Assembly (NCBI RefSeq): GCF_000364705.1
Contig: NZ_AQOH01000004.1
Location: 1 to 52,787, forward strand
Direction: 5' to 3'
Source of the DNA: Pseudomonas fuscovaginae SE-1
GTDB taxonomy: Bacteria > Pseudomonadota > Gammaproteobacteria > Pseudomonadales > Pseudomonadaceae
DNA length: 52,787 nt
Part shown: positions 16,119-25,588 of the stretch, piece by piece
How positions within the stretch are numbered: the first letter of the stretch is position 1
Layout: every line of letters begins with the position of its first letter
Program-made: the position numbers and the translations under genes
Notes under the pieces: model-generated
Seen by the model: the letters and a program-made list of their open reading frames with translations, nothing else
Database searches by the model: none
Told to the model about the DNA's origin: nothing

Positions 16119-18362
16119 TTAATACGCGACGTTATGAGTGGTAGGATCGTTGACCATGGCATCCCCCATGTCCGGTTCGACACCGATGATCGAGATCACG
16201 CTTTTTTTCAGCAGTTCCCCCCCGATCTTGGAGATCTGATCCAAAGCCGGAGTATCCTGCCTGATATACGTGATCATCTGCGCGTCGGTGGCGCAGTTCG
16301 TGCACGCCCTCAGGCTGAACTTTTCCACTTGATAGGAAAACGGCTGGTCAGCGTAGATCAGCAACTCAACCCGCGTACCGCGTGCCACCGTAATGGACAA
16401 AGGACCATCAGGCATGCGGAAGTATCTGCTCGGTTGGCTATCGATGGTCAGACGCCCGCTCACGGTCTGAGCCCCTAATTGACGCCCCACCAGCTCCAGC
16501 TTGCGCCCCCCCTGCTGGCTCGCTCCAACAACCAGAGCCAGGCCCGAAGGCGTGGTCTCGCCGCTGATTTTCAGATTGCCGCGAGGCAGTGCAAGAGCGG
16601 GATGCTGATAAAGCTGCACGGTCAGGCCGCTACCCTCACCGAAGAACTGCCTGGCGGCTGCCAACCCGGTCGGCTGCTGCGCCGCAACTGTGGCCGAATC
16701 CGCGCCCGCTGCCTTCTGCCCGTCAAGCGACGCTGCCTGCGCATCGTCAATGCAATCCGCACAAGCCTTCAAGTCGGCCTTCTCGATCTGATAGGCATAC
16801 GGCACATCGGCATAGATCAGCAGTTCAACACGTGCGCCAGGCGCCACCGTGATGGACAAGGGGCCATCAGGCATGCGGAAGTACGTACTCGGTTGACTGT
16901 CGATGGTCAGGCGCCCACTCACGGCCTGCCCACCTACCTGCCGTCCCTCGAGCTCCAGCTTGCGACTCCCCTGCTGGCTGGCTTCAACCACCAAACTCAA
17001 TCCCGCTGGTTTACCGTCACCGCTGACCTGCAGACTGCCGCGATGCAGCACCAGATCAGGCGTCTGGTAAGTCTGCGCGACCAGACCACTGTCGTCGTCA
17101 AAGAAATGCTTGAGCGCGGACGGCCCGCGCGTATCGAGCAGCGTCGAACGCGACACCGCGAAAACCGTCAGGCTGATCGCCAGCAGGATGGTGAGGCCAA
17201 ACAAGTGCGGACGCCAGCGCCGTAGATCGACAGCTGACAAACGCGGCAACTGCGGGCGAAACCGAACCTGCCCCAAGTGCGGGCGCAGCCTGAGCGCCGG
17301 AGCCTCGACCAGGGTCCAGGACAACGCAGCCAGTACAAAGGCCACCGCCAGCGATGTCCACGCCAACCAGGGCTGGCCGGTCATTCCGGCGCTGTAGAGA
17401 GCCAGCGGCAATGGCATATGGAACAGATAAAGCCCGTAAGAAAGATCATGACCGCGCATCCAGCCCGAAAGCTGCGGCCAGGAGTGGGCAAACGCCAGCA
17501 CCACACCTGCCAGTAGCAGAGCCCGCAGGGCGACCTCCAGATTGGGAACGCGGTAGTCCACGAGAATGATGCCGGTTTTCGCAAAATAAAGGCCAGTGAT
17601 AACCATCCATGCAAGCAGCCACCAGGCCGCCCGACCGACAAAAAACACCTTCAGACGTTCCCAGTAGGTGGCAGCCGTTGCCCCGACGAGGAACAGCCAG
17701 AAGTATGGAAGCGGACTGGAGTGGATCATGCCGGTGAAGCTGCTGCTCGGGTCGCTGCGCAACAAGGGGCCGACGTGCATGGCATAAGCCAGCGACGCAC
17801 TGAAACACAGGAAGATCAGCCAGGGTGTCAACTTCCAGCGCGCCAGGGTTTTGGAAAACACCAACGGCACCAGCAGGTAGAACCCCAGCTCGACCGGGAT
17901 GGTCCACAGCACATCGGCAGGGTAGCCCTGGTACAGGCCGGTCCAGGTAAAGGGTCCCCAGTTGGTGACTACATTGGCATAGAAGTTGGAACCGATGAAC
18001 ATCGCCGACAACAGCCACTTCCAGAACATCGGCTCCACAAGCATGGACAGGGCAAATCCGCCGGTGCAGGCCATCACCACGATCACCAACAGATACTGCA
18101 GCCAAAGCGCTGGATAAATGCGCAGGGCGCGACTGCCGAAGTAGTTCAGCAGTCCGCGCTGACGGCTTGTGTAGGAGCGGGTGATCAGAAAGCCGCTGAC
18201 CACGAAGAACACCGGCACCCCTGGAAAACAGAGGAGCAGCAGGCGGATCTCATACGGCACCGGTACCTTCAACCAGCCAACGAAGATGTGCAGGAACGCG
18301 ACCTGAAAGGCCGCGAGCAAGCGGATCAGGTCGAAGTTATTGCGATGTTCATCGGCCACCAT
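16119..18362 (-). CDS. acyltransferase-3 (OafA-like) with duplicated C-terminal domain
   Basis: A 747-residue inner-membrane protein. Residues about 8-350 are an acyltransferase-3 domain with roughly ten membrane segments and the early motif RLLAAFQVAFLHIF containing the conserved histidine region. A further hydrophobic helix near 390-410 precedes an extracytoplasmic part. That part holds two copies of a 118-residue domain (about 420-537 and 573-690), each with RLTIDSQPS, YFRMPDGPLSITV and VELLIYAD and each ending in a CxxC pair (CADC, CTNC). Family members move acetyl or other acyl groups across the membrane onto sugars. The duplicated domain probably binds the glycan or forms the acceptor site; this is inference. 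The gene starts five bases after the upstream stop. Confidence 0.85.
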   Translation of the reverse strand: MVADEHRNNFDLIRLLAAFQVAFLHIFVGWLKVPVPYEIRLLLLCFPGVPVFFVVSGFLITRSYTSRQRGLLNYFGSRALRIYPALWLQYLLVIVVMACTGGFALSMLVEPMFWKWLLSAMFIGSNFYANVVTNWGPFTWTGLYQGYPADVLWTIPVELGFYLLVPLVFSKTLARWKLTPWLIFLCFSASLAYAMHVGPLLRSDPSSSFTGMIHSSPLPYFWLFLVGATAATYWERLKVFFVGRAAWWLLAWMVITGLYFAKTGIILVDYRVPNLEVALRALLLAGVVLAFAHSWPQLSGWMRGHDLSYGLYLFHMPLPLALYSAGMTGQPWLAWTSLAVAFVLAALSWTLVEAPALRLRPHLGQVRFRPQLPRLSAVDLRRWRPHLFGLTILLAISLTVFAVSRSTLLDTRGPSALKHFFDDDSGLVAQTYQTPDLVLHRGSLQVSGDGKPAGLSLVVEASQQGSRKLELEGRQVGGQAVSGRLTIDSQPSTYFRMPDGPLSITVAPGARVELLIYADVPYAYQIEKADLKACADCIDDAQAASLDGQKAAGADSATVAAQQPTGLAAARQFFGEGSGLTVQLYQHPALALPRGNLKISGETTPSGLALVVGASQQGGRKLELVGRQLGAQTVSGRLTIDSQPSRYFRMPDGPLSITVARGTRVELLIYADQPFSYQVEKFSLRACTNCATDAQMITYIRQDTPALDQISKIGGELLKKSVISIIGVEPDMGDAMVNDPTTHNVAY
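16293..17105 (-). repeat. tandem duplication of a 354-bp domain-coding segment
   Basis: Two copies, 16293-16646 and 16752-17105, lie within the acyltransferase gene and code for its two C-terminal domains. They are joined by a 35-codon alanine/glutamine-rich linker. Conservation is visible in the DNA, for example ccatcaggcatgcggaagta near 16406 and again near 16863, and around the RLTIDSQPS codons. Differences are spread out, so the duplication is not very recent. Confidence 0.8.
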
Positions 18363-18367
18363 GCCAG

Positions 18368-21007
18368 TCAGTCGCCCACCTGAACGGCCGCGACGCCAGT
18401 GAGCAGCTCTTCGACACGCAGAGCCACCGCCGTGGTCTCGATGATTTCGTCGAAGGGAATCGGTGCCGGCCCGCCAGTCGCCAACGCCTCGGCCAGCAGC
18501 TTCATCTGGGTGCCCTGCCCTTTGTCAGCCTCGCTGGCCGACCAGAGCACCTCGCCGGTGCTGGACTTGATCAGTTGCTTGAAGTCGTCGACAACATAGG
18601 CTTCGCCGTCGCAGAACACTTCGATGCGCTCCTTCGGCAGCCCCTGTTTTGGGCCAAGCGCGGTATAGAACAGGTTGCCGATACTGCCGTCGGCATACCC
18701 GACGGTGGCGCTGAAGTTGTCTGTCGCCAGGTAAGGCCGGCCACCGGGGTTGATCCCGGTAGCGCTGACCGTGGTGACCACTGCGCCCGCCAGGCAACGG
18801 AACACATCGTACATATGGCAGGCTTCACCGATGTTACGACCGCCGCCCTGCTCGGTCTGGATCCAGTGATCCAGCGGAATGTAGCCGCCGTTCAGGCGGT
18901 AGTTGATCGCCAGCGGCGCGGTGCGCCCGGCCAGCACCTCGCGCAGAGCCTGGATGGCCGGCGAGAAACGACGATTGAAGCCCACCATCAGCAACGGCGG
19001 GTTTTCCAGCGCGTCGTGGCACTCGGTCAGCGCGTCGAGCTCGTCCCAGGTGATCGCCACCGGTTTTTCGACGAACACATGTTTGCCAGCATTCAATCCG
19101 GCAATGGCCTGGGATGCGTGCTCGCAATGGCGGGTAGCGATCACCAGCATGTGCACATCGGGATCGTCGATAGCGGCATCGAGGTTGGAAGCGAATACGC
19201 CCAGGCGGCGCTCACGTACGAAGTTGCCGCCACGTACCGCATCACGGCTGACCACGCCACGCAGGAAGATGTTGTCCATACGGTCGAGCATCGGCACCAA
19301 CATCGACTGACCATAGGCGCCAGCACCGACCAGCAGGTAGTTGATCTTGCCACTCTGCGGGCTGCGCGCACCGCGCAGCTGGATCCGCTCGGCTTCGGCT
19401 GGCTCGACCACCGCGCTATCGGCACGGGTGTAATCGAGCAACACGCCAATCGGCGGCTCCTGGCTGTTGGCCAGGGTCTTGTACAGCGCTGGCGCTTCGT
19501 CCACCGGTGCGATGATATCGACCAGCGACTCCACATCCAGGCGCTTGGCCGCGATCAGTTCCATGTAGCTTTGCATGTTGCGGTTGAGCGTCCAGCGTAC
19601 ATAGGAGATCGGGTAATCGTTGCCCTTCTCCTCGTAACTTGTGTCGTAGCGACCCGGCCCGTAGGAGGTGCTCATCAGCAAGTCGATTTCCTTGCGATAG
19701 AAATGCGCACGCTGCACGTTGAGGCCCACGTCGCCGACAATGACCACCACGCCACGACGGCGAGTGATTTCCATGGCGGTGTTGATCACGCCATCGGACT
19801 TGGTCGCGGCGGTGATGAGGGTACGGTCGCAACCCAGGCCAGCGGTGACGTCCCGAATCAGTCGAGGGAATTGCGCGGCATCCGAAGTACCATGTTCCAT
19901 GCCCAGTTCACTGGCACGCTGCACCCGCTTGGGGTCGAGGTCGAAACCGATCACCTGGCAACCGGCCGCGCGCAGCAGTTGTACGGTCAACAGGCCGAGC
20001 AGGCCAAGGCCAATGACCGCGACCTTTTCCCCCAGATCCGGCTGAGCCCGACGCACACCTTGCATGGCGATGGTGCCAATGGTGGCCGAGGCGGCCCAGC
20101 GCATGTCGCAGCCCTCCGGAACTGGACACACCAGGTTACGCGGCACCAGCACATAATCGGCATGGTTGGCACGCCCGGCGCCACCACAGGCCACCCGATC
20201 ACCGACCTTCAGCCCCTGTACGCCAGCACCCAGCGCCACCACGACGCCGGCAGCCGAGTATCCGAGGTTCCAGCCGGTTTCGTCCATTTCGTTGTGCGGA
20301 TCGCCTCCCGGATTGGGCGCGACCAGCACCACGTGCAAGCGCTCGAAATCGGCGCGGGTCACCCCACCCTGGGCGTTGGAGATCACCAGTTTCGCCGCCT
20401 CTTCGCCCTGCGGGTCGAAGATCAGCCTGTCGTCCAGCACACCCGGTGCCAGGGTGCGGTTGCCCAGCCATTTGCTGCCGCTCTCGTCGAGGATACCGAG
20501 GGCCAGCTTGCCACTGTGAATGCTGCCACGCAGCTCCACGGCCACCTGATAACCAGCGGGAATCCGGAAGGCGTCGGTGTGCGCCTGATACTGCCAGTCG
20601 GAATCATCGGTCACCAGCGACAGGCGCTGATTGTCGACCACGAACTCGCTGGCCGCATCGCGTTGCCAGGCCACGGCGCCGAGCTCCTGATCCGGCAGGC
20701 GCACCTTGGGCGGTTCCGGCATCAGCCGGGCGATCTGATTTTTGGCGATACGCTTGAGGCGAGAGGCGGCCAGGCGCGGATCGGCGATGGCCTTGACCAG
20801 GTAGCGGCCTGCACGACTGGTAATCTCACGCGCCTGGTCCAGACCGGTTGACGCCTCGCCCGCAGTGGTCGGACGCAGGCCGGCGACTTCGGTGCCGACA
20901 CTGATCATCGAATACTGCACGTGAACCAGGACAGCACCAGGCTCAACACCGGGTGCGGGCATCCGTGCGATGCGTACACGATCATTGGCTAACAGAACTT
21001 GCCTCAT
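18368..21007 (-). CDS. bi-domain oxidoreductase (MDR + Gfo/Idh/MocA) with inserted accessory module
   Basis: An 879-residue fusion. The N-terminal half is a medium-chain dehydrogenase/reductase with IGLGLLG as dinucleotide-binding loop; the C-terminal half is a Gfo/Idh/MocA oxidoreductase with LLVGAGAYG and the EKPVAI catalytic-lysine motif. Between the first strands of the MDR catalytic domain and its conserved GYSAAGVVVALG segment sits an extra stretch of about 135 residues (about 103-238: DDSDW...SGKLALGILDE...KWLGN...FDP...SNAQGG) absent from the neighbouring 714-residue paralogue. Likely role: oxidation or epimerisation of a sugar nucleotide or glycan end. I chose ATG 21007 with AAGGA eight bases upstream; an in-frame GTG at 21013 is possible. 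The gene follows its paralogue by 89 bases. Confidence 0.85.
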   Translation of the reverse strand: MRQVLLANDRVRIARMPAPGVEPGAVLVHVQYSMISVGTEVAGLRPTTAGEASTGLDQAREITSRAGRYLVKAIADPRLAASRLKRIAKNQIARLMPEPPKVRLPDQELGAVAWQRDAASEFVVDNQRLSLVTDDSDWQYQAHTDAFRIPAGYQVAVELRGSIHSGKLALGILDESGSKWLGNRTLAPGVLDDRLIFDPQGEEAAKLVISNAQGGVTRADFERLHVVLVAPNPGGDPHNEMDETGWNLGYSAAGVVVALGAGVQGLKVGDRVACGGAGRANHADYVLVPRNLVCPVPEGCDMRWAASATIGTIAMQGVRRAQPDLGEKVAVIGLGLLGLLTVQLLRAAGCQVIGFDLDPKRVQRASELGMEHGTSDAAQFPRLIRDVTAGLGCDRTLITAATKSDGVINTAMEITRRRGVVVIVGDVGLNVQRAHFYRKEIDLLMSTSYGPGRYDTSYEEKGNDYPISYVRWTLNRNMQSYMELIAAKRLDVESLVDIIAPVDEAPALYKTLANSQEPPIGVLLDYTRADSAVVEPAEAERIQLRGARSPQSGKINYLLVGAGAYGQSMLVPMLDRMDNIFLRGVVSRDAVRGGNFVRERRLGVFASNLDAAIDDPDVHMLVIATRHCEHASQAIAGLNAGKHVFVEKPVAITWDELDALTECHDALENPPLLMVGFNRRFSPAIQALREVLAGRTAPLAINYRLNGGYIPLDHWIQTEQGGGRNIGEACHMYDVFRCLAGAVVTTVSATGINPGGRPYLATDNFSATVGYADGSIGNLFYTALGPKQGLPKERIEVFCDGEAYVVDDFKQLIKSSTGEVLWSASEADKGQGTQMKLLAEALATGGPAPIPFDEIIETTAVALRVEELLTGVAAVQVGD

Positions 21008-21096
21008 CAACACTTTCCTTCGTCTTGAGCAGTTGCATCGAATTATTCACGACACCGACGGGGTCCGGCCCGCCATGACGGACCGTCATCCAGGTA

Positions 21097-23241
21097 TCAG
21101 GACTGCAGTTGTTTTTCTATGATCAACGCCAGTCGCGTGGTCGCGATCTGGCTGCGGATGTTCGTTTCGTCCAGCGCACCGACGCGGATCGCTTCGGCCA
21201 GAATCTGGAGTTCTTCCAACTGGCCTTTCTGCGGCGTCGACGCTGCCCAGAGTTTGGCGCTTTCGCCGGCCACGGTGACTACACGATAGTCGTCCAGGCT
21301 CAGGACCTTGCCATCGGTATAGATATCCATGCACTCTTTGGGATGGTTGGGTGAGCCCAGCGAGGTATAGAGCAGGGTAGCCACCGAGCCATCACTGTAG
21401 CGAATGGTCGCGCTGAAGTTTTCATTGCGGCGAATGCCACCGGCACTGCCGCCAATCGCGGTGGCCTCTACCGTTACCGGCTCGGCATCCGTGAGGAAGG
21501 CGAACAGGTCATATATATGGCAGGCCTCGCCGATATTGCGTCCACCACCCTCCGGCCCATGTACCCAGTGCTCCGGTGGCAGATAGCCGGCGTTCATCCG
21601 GTAGGAAATCATCAGTGGCGCGACCCGCCCCCGCAGCGCCGCTTTGATACTGGCGATGCCGGGGGCATAGCGCCGATTGAAACCGGTCATCAGCAACGGC
21701 ATGGACCCGGGCCCGGCCGTGGCATAGAAGGCCTCGACAGCAGCCACTTCGCCCTCCTGCAGGGCCAGGGGCTTTTCCACCAGCACGTGCTTGCCGGCCT
21801 CCAGCGCCTCCTTGACCAGCGCCGCATGCAGATGGTGACGGGTGGCAATCAACACCAGGTCCACATCCGGGTCGGCCAGCGCCTCACGGTAATCGGTACC
21901 GGCAAAGCTGGCACCGAACTGCGTAGCGGCGGCCTTGGCGCTGCTGCCGGTGCGGCTGACGACCCAGCGGAGTTCATAACGGTCACGTAACTTGATCAGG
22001 TTGGGCAGGTGCATACCTTGGGCAAAACCACCGGCACCGATCAGGGCGACCCGCACCTTGCCCTCGCTACCGGCAGGCGCACACAGCATCAGGCTGCGGG
22101 TCTGCTCTGGCTGCCCGTCGGCGGGATAACGCAACAGTGCCAGCAGCGGCCGGTCATTACCCTGCGCCAGGCGCACATACAACGCCTCGGCGTCGGCCAG
22201 GTCGACCACCTCGGGCAGCAACGCCTGCAGGTTCACCTTGCCTTGCGCCAGCAACTCCAGATAGGCCCCCATATTGCGGTTTTCCGTCCAGCGCACGTAG
22301 GCCAGCGGATAATCCTGACCTTCCTCTTCGTAGTTCGCGTCGTAGCGTCCCGGCCCGTAAGAGGTGGAGATAAAGAAATCGAGTTCCTTGCGGTAGAAGT
22401 CTTCGCGCTTGATATCCAGACCGACATCGCCCACCAGCACCACACGGCCCTTCTTGCGGCAGGCGCGCATGGCCAGGCTGATCAGCTCGCTGCTGGTCGA
22501 TGCGGCAGTGATCACCACCGCATCGGCGCCCAGGCCATCGGTCATCCAGGTGATCCGGGCGACCTGGTCGTCCTGAGCAGGATCGATGACCAGGTCCACG
22601 CCACACTGCCGGGCAACCTCCAGGCGACGGGGGTCCGGGTCAACACCGATCACGCGACAGCCATTGGCCTTGAACAGTTGCACGGCCAATTGCCCAAGCA
22701 CACCCAGACCGACCACGACGATGGTTTCGCCCAATGTCGGGGCAGTTCTGCGCACGCCTTGCAGGGCAATCGCGCCCAGGGTCACGGTTGCCGCCTGCAA
22801 CGTCGGCAACGGCTGAGGCACCAGCACGGCCAGGTTGACCGGAACGTTGATGATTTGCGCATGATTGGCAATGCCGGCACCGGCACAGGCCACCCGATCA
22901 CCGACCTTGAAGCCGTCGACCTGCTCGCCCACCGCCACCACCAGACCAGAGGCCGAATAGCCTGTCGGCTGGCCGGCCGCCAACGTACCGCGAATGCGCT
23001 CGACGGTGCGCGCAAACCCCTGCTCACGAACCATATCAAAGGCCCGCTTGATTTTTTCCGGGCGCTTCAACGCACGCTTGTACAGCGGCTCCGCAGCCTG
23101 AACCACACTGGCGGCCTCGGTACCCACGCTGACGCAGGAGTACTCGACACGCACAAGGATGTGCCGACTTCCCACCAAAGGAGCAGGTACCTCTTCCAGA
23201 CGTGCCGCCCCCTGCTTCAACAGCAATTGCTTCAACGCCAA
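21097..23241 (-). CDS. bi-domain oxidoreductase (MDR + Gfo/Idh/MocA)
   Basis: A 714-residue fusion of a medium-chain dehydrogenase/reductase (GYSASGLVVAVG, then VVGLGVLGQLAVQLF as NAD(P) loop) and a Gfo/Idh/MocA oxidoreductase (ALIGAGGFAQ and EKPLAL with the catalytic lysine). Such proteins recur in polysaccharide clusters beside heparinase-like and glycosyltransferase genes, as here. Reaction and sugar are unknown. The start codon is probably TTG 23241 or TTG 23235, both inside or touching the wecC stop; no ATG is available and the ribosome binding site is weak, so translation probably depends on coupling to wecC. The 879-residue gene downstream is its paralogue with an extra inserted module. 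Confidence 0.85.
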   Translation of the reverse strand: MALKQLLLKQGAARLEEVPAPLVGSRHILVRVEYSCVSVGTEAASVVQAAEPLYKRALKRPEKIKRAFDMVREQGFARTVERIRGTLAAGQPTGYSASGLVVAVGEQVDGFKVGDRVACAGAGIANHAQIINVPVNLAVLVPQPLPTLQAATVTLGAIALQGVRRTAPTLGETIVVVGLGVLGQLAVQLFKANGCRVIGVDPDPRRLEVARQCGVDLVIDPAQDDQVARITWMTDGLGADAVVITAASTSSELISLAMRACRKKGRVVLVGDVGLDIKREDFYRKELDFFISTSYGPGRYDANYEEEGQDYPLAYVRWTENRNMGAYLELLAQGKVNLQALLPEVVDLADAEALYVRLAQGNDRPLLALLRYPADGQPEQTRSLMLCAPAGSEGKVRVALIGAGGFAQGMHLPNLIKLRDRYELRWVVSRTGSSAKAAATQFGASFAGTDYREALADPDVDLVLIATRHHLHAALVKEALEAGKHVLVEKPLALQEGEVAAVEAFYATAGPGSMPLLMTGFNRRYAPGIASIKAALRGRVAPLMISYRMNAGYLPPEHWVHGPEGGGRNIGEACHIYDLFAFLTDAEPVTVEATAIGGSAGGIRRNENFSATIRYSDGSVATLLYTSLGSPNHPKECMDIYTDGKVLSLDDYRVVTVAGESAKLWAASTPQKGQLEELQILAEAIRVGALDETNIRSQIATTRLALIIEKQLQS

Positions 23242-24479
23242 GCGCCCCGAGTATCAATGACGACCTTACCGTCGAGCAACGTGCGATCGATGGTCATGAA
23301 CATCTTGTGGTTGACCAGCAGCAACACAACATCAGCGCCGGCGATGGCATCTTCGGCTTGCATGAACTCGACGTTGCGATACTTGCTCAGTGACGGCGGC
23401 AGGGTGTCGACATGTGGCTCGACTGCGTAGATCAAGCCATCTATTTCATGGGCCAGATGCGCGGCAATCTCCAACGCCGGGCTCTCGCGCAGGTCATCGA
23501 TATCGGGTTTGAACGACAGGCCCAGACACGCCACCCTGGGATTTTTCAAGCTTTTGGTCGCGGCCTTGACCTGCTCGATCACCCACCGCGGCTTGCCGTC
23601 GTTGACCAGGCGCGCCGTGTGAATCAACTTCGCCAGATCCGGGGTCTGCTCAACGATAAACCATGGGTCTACCGCGATGCAGTGCCCACCCACACCTGGG
23701 CCGGGTTGGAGAATATTGACACGCGGATGGCAGTTGGCTAGTTCGATCAATTCCCAGACATCGATGCCCTGACGGTCGCAGATCAGAGACAGCTCATTGG
23801 CGAACGCGATGTTGACGTCGCGGAAGGCGTTCTCGGTCAGCTTGACCATTTCGGCGGTGCGCGCGCTGGTGGCCAGGCAGTTGCCTTCGACGAACAGACG
23901 ATAGAACGCTGCGGCCTGTTCGGCACACTTGGCCGTTATGCCACCGATGATGCGGTCGTTGCTCACCAACTCATGGATGATCCGGCCTGGCAGCACGCGC
24001 TCGGGGCAGTAGGCCAGCCGGATATCCGAATTTTCACCGACATCGCCAGGGAAGCTCAGGTCCGGACGAGCGGCGCACAGCCACTGTTCGAGCTTCTCGG
24101 TGGTGCCCACCGGCGAGGTGGACTCGAGAATCACCAGGTCGCCTTTCTTAAGCACCGGTGCAATATTACGTGCCGCCGCCTCAATATAGCTGAGGTCGGC
24201 CTGATGGTTATCCTTGAACGGCGTAGGCACCGCCACCATGAACACATCGGCGGGTTCCGGTTGCAACGAAGCACGGAAACGCCCTGAAGCCACAGCACCG
24301 GAAAGCAGTACATCGAGTTCGGCCTCGACGATATGAGTCTTGCCGGAGTTCAGTGTGGCCACAACCGATGGATTGACATCGATACCCAGCACTTCGCAAC
24401 CGCGGCTGGCAATAAGGGCGGCAGTCGGCAGGCCGATATAGCCCAGCCCAATCATCGACACACGCTTGTATTGGATCAT
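23232..24479 (-). CDS. wecC: UDP-N-acetyl-D-mannosamine dehydrogenase
   Basis: A 415-residue UDP-sugar dehydrogenase. The N-terminal NAD-binding loop is GLGYIGLP at 11-18, the middle domain carries the substrate region and the catalytic cysteine is Cys267 in [13 protein letters not shown], followed by a C-terminal UDP-binding domain with [14 protein letters not shown]. It oxidises UDP-ManNAc to UDP-ManNAcA in the cytoplasm. Length and motifs fit WecC/WbpA-like enzymes; the adjacency to a UDP-GlcNAc 2-epimerase gene, with overlapping start and stop (ATGA), supports the ManNAc assignment over UDP-glucose or UDP-GlcNAc dehydrogenase. Confidence 0.92.
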   Translation of the reverse strand: MIQYKRVSMIGLGYIGLPTAALIASRGCEVLGIDVNPSVVATLNSGKTHIVEAELDVLLSGAVASGRFRASLQPEPADVFMVAVPTPFKDNHQADLSYIEAAARNIAPVLKKGDLVILESTSPVGTTEKLEQWLCAARPDLSFPGDVGENSDIRLAYCPERVLPGRIIHELVSNDRIIGGITAKCAEQAAAFYRLFVEGNCLATSARTAEMVKLTENAFRDVNIAFANELSLICDRQGIDVWELIELANCHPRVNILQPGPGVGGHCIAVDPWFIVEQTPDLAKLIHTARLVNDGKPRWVIEQVKAATKSLKNPRVACLGLSFKPDIDDLRESPALEIAAHLAHEIDGLIYAVEPHVDTLPPSLSKYRNVEFMQAEDAIAGADVVLLLVNHKMFMTIDRTLLDGKVVIDTRGAWR

Positions 24480-25588
24480 CCCAGTATTCTCTGCACGATT
24501 CTCTGTGCGGCCAGTCCGTCTCCATAAGGATTTCCGGCGCTTGCCATGATTTGGTACTCGGTTTCACTGTCGAGCAGCCGCAGGGTCTGCGTGACGATTT
24601 CGCTGATGTCGGTGCCGACCAGTCGCACGGCCCCTGCATCAACGCCCTCGGGGCGCTCGGTGGTGTCGCGCATCAGCAGCACCGGCTTGGCAAGCGACGG
24701 CGCTTCCTCCTGGATGCCGCCAGAGTCCGTAAGAATCAGATGACAACGCTTCATCAAATAGACGAATGGCAGGTAATCCAGTGGCGCGATCAGATGCACC
24801 CGCGGGCAGCCACCAAGGATGCGGCCGACGGGTTCTTGCACGTTTGGATTGAGGTGGACCGGATAGACGATTTCCACATCATCGCGAGAGGCCAGCTCAC
24901 GCAGCGCCATGCAGATGTTTTCGAAACCCTGCCCGAAGCTTTCGCGGCGGTGGCCCGTGACCAGAATCAGCTTGCGGCTGGAGTCCAGAAAGCCGAACTG
25001 CTGCTCGAATCGTGTGTTCAAAGCATGGTCAGCCTCGAAACGTTGCACAACATCGAGCAAGGCATCAACCACGGTATTGCCGGTCACGCAGATGCTGGTG
25101 TCAGCAGTACCTTCGCGCAGAAGGTTGCTGCGCGCCGCTTCGGTGGGTGCGAAGTGATGAGCAGCGATAGTTCCGGTCAAACGCCGGTTGATTTCCTCAG
25201 GCCACGGAGAATAGATGTTCCCCGTACGCAGCCCCGCCTCTACGTGTCCCACCGGGATGCGCTTGTAATAAGCGGCCAGGCTGACGGCAAAGGTGGTCGA
25301 GGTATCACCGTGCACCAGAACAAGATCAGGCTTCTCGGCCTCAAGCACGGGCTCAATACCCTGCATGATTCGAGTAGTGATATCGGTCAGACTCTGCCCG
25401 GGGCGCATGATGTCAAGATCATGGTCGGGCACGATACCGAACACGTCCAACACCTGATCCAGCATTTCCCGTTGCTGGGCGGTGACGCACACACGGCTAT
25501 CAACAAAGGCCTTTGCCTGAAGCGCCTTGACCACCGGAGCCATCTTGATGGCTTCGGGCCGTGTACCAAAAACACAAAGTATCTTCAT
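24476..25588 (-). CDS. wecB: UDP-N-acetylglucosamine 2-epimerase (non-hydrolysing)
   Basis: A 370-residue enzyme interconverting UDP-GlcNAc and UDP-ManNAc. Visible motifs are [12 protein letters not shown] near the N-terminus, [10 protein letters not shown] in the middle and [16 protein letters not shown] with RDTTERPEG near the C-terminus, all typical of WecB/MnaA. I chose ATG 25588 ([12 protein letters not shown]) with AAGGA eight bases upstream; the frame is open to 25633 but the extra 15 residues are not family-like. It is the first gene of the long minus-strand operon and feeds WecC directly. The promoter must lie in the 640-base gap upstream. Confidence 0.93.
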   Translation of the reverse strand: MKILCVFGTRPEAIKMAPVVKALQAKAFVDSRVCVTAQQREMLDQVLDVFGIVPDHDLDIMRPGQSLTDITTRIMQGIEPVLEAEKPDLVLVHGDTSTTFAVSLAAYYKRIPVGHVEAGLRTGNIYSPWPEEINRRLTGTIAAHHFAPTEAARSNLLREGTADTSICVTGNTVVDALLDVVQRFEADHALNTRFEQQFGFLDSSRKLILVTGHRRESFGQGFENICMALRELASRDDVEIVYPVHLNPNVQEPVGRILGGCPRVHLIAPLDYLPFVYLMKRCHLILTDSGGIQEEAPSLAKPVLLMRDTTERPEGVDAGAVRLVGTDISEIVTQTLRLLDSETEYQIMASAGNPYGDGLAAQRIVQRILG

